From Gammaproteobacteria bacterium (lineage in GTDB: Bacteria > Pseudomonadota > Gammaproteobacteria > UBA6429 > Thiohalophilaceae): a DNA stretch of 6,692 bases. This document shows positions 6,482 through 6,692 of this stretch, piece by piece (within the stretch, counting starts at the first letter, position 1; every line of letters begins with the position of its first letter). The notes under the pieces are model-generated. The model was not told where the DNA came from. It saw only the letters and a program-made list of their open reading frames with translations, and ran no database searches. Both the position numbers and the translations under genes were made by a program. The stretch spans positions 1 through 6,692 of the forward strand of contig DRJN01000311.1 of the NCBI GenBank assembly GCA_011052165.1, given 5' to 3'.

Positions 6482-6611
6482 GTAGTCAGAAATTTGGAAT
6501 ACTTAATTCAATTTGGGTAAACCACCGCCTCAGGCGGTGAGACTCGAAAAGGCTCTGCCGTTCCGTCGTGCAGAGAAGAGAATGGTTTTTTTGAGGCAGC
6601 AAGTTTTATTA

Positions 6612-6666
6612 GTACCTTAGAAATGATTTTCTGTGCATTTTGCAGAAAATTATTTCGTGAAGGTAC
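6612..6666 (+). repeat. long imperfect stem-loop
   Basis: GTACCTT (6612-6618) pairs with AAGGTAC (6660-6666). After a small internal loop, GAAATGATTTTCTG (6620-6633) pairs with CAGAAAATTATTTC (6643-6656) with one G-U, leaving a 9-nt loop. This is part of the structured leader at the right end. Confidence 0.85.
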
Positions 6667-6669
6667 TTA

Positions 6670-6686
6670 TACCCCTCAAGGGGGTA
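6670..6686 (+). promoter_or_regulatory. stem-loop masking a Shine-Dalgarno sequence
   Basis: TACCCCTCAAGGGGGTA folds into a 7-bp stem with a 3-nt loop. The 3' arm is the anti-anti-SD sequence AGGGGG, 8 nt before the window end, so any ORF starting immediately beyond would have its ribosome binding site sequestered. Confidence 0.5.
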
Positions 6687-6692
6687 CTGAAC

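Larger units (their letters stand above)
6521..6692 (+). mobile_element. structured leader, candidate left end of an IS200/IS605-family element (continues outside window)
   Basis: Four stem-loops in about 170 nt: CACCGCC-TCA-GGCGGTG (6523-6539); CTCTGC...GCAGAG (6553-6575); a long stem with arms 6612-6633 and 6643-6666 (7 bp GTACCTT/AAGGTAC plus about 14 bp around GATTTTCTG); and TACCCCT-CAA-GGGGGTA (6670-6686). The last stem contains AGGGGG (6679-6684), a strong Shine-Dalgarno sequence 8 nt from the window edge, so a start codon just outside would be well placed but masked. Known IS200 elements have exactly this logic: a subterminal hairpin recognised by the Y1 transposase, and a leader stem that hides the tnpA ribosome binding site. 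No transposase is visible, so the family call is an inference. It could instead be a different structured leader or ncRNA. Confidence 0.4.

Noticed and set aside
6292..6540. Plus-strand ORF of 82 codons after the second adaptor
   Set aside because: Entirely translated repeats: copy C gives SPHPNPLPEGEG and the direct repeat gives FDKLRANGF, both familiar spurious peptides.

Overview
The window is bacterial. It is mid-GC, dense in genes at one side and rich in short palindromic repeats at the other. A tripartite RND efflux system with a TolC-family lipoprotein places it in a Gram-negative bacterium. The style of its dispersed repeats suggests Proteobacteria, most likely Gammaproteobacteria. 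That taxonomic call is an inference from repeat style and gene content; no marker gene is present.

Left part (1-4650, minus strand): a three-gene efflux operon reading outer-membrane factor (4650-3232), periplasmic adaptor (3134-2049), then inner-membrane RND pump (2049 to beyond base 1). The order is that of czcCBA, but the pump's TM4 carries the tandem-Asp VDDAIV signature of the HAE (drug/hydrophobe) branch rather than the DFG...DGA signature of classical heavy-metal pumps, so the substrate is open. Adaptor and pump overlap at TAATG and are probably translationally coupled. A perfect 30-bp-arm hairpin repeat sits in the 97-nt gap between outer-membrane factor and adaptor. The adaptor itself starts with GTG inside what looks like a decayed piece of the same repeat.

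Middle (4651-5172): a divergent intergenic region of about 520 bp holding two copies (A, B) of a roughly 100-bp palindromic element, exactly 200 bp apart and flanked by TA. Right of it, on the plus strand, is a second, divergent RND-type adaptor gene (5173-6270) with no pump gene beside it. A third copy (C) of the palindromic element begins one base after its stop codon, with its core inverted relative to A and B. The adaptor gene is therefore bracketed by inverted copies.

Right end (6380-6692): no complete gene. It holds a two-unit direct repeat, then about 170 nt packed with four stem-loops. The last one masks a strong Shine-Dalgarno sequence pointing out of the window. The layout is like the left end/5' leader of an IS200/IS605-family tnpA gene, but the transposase itself is not in view.

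Working model: pump, first adaptor and outer-membrane factor form one envelope-spanning exporter. The divergent second adaptor may serve the same pump (two-adaptor systems such as TriABC are a precedent) or may be a cassette carried in between mobile palindromes. The second adaptor and its bracketing repeats are the least conventional part of the window.
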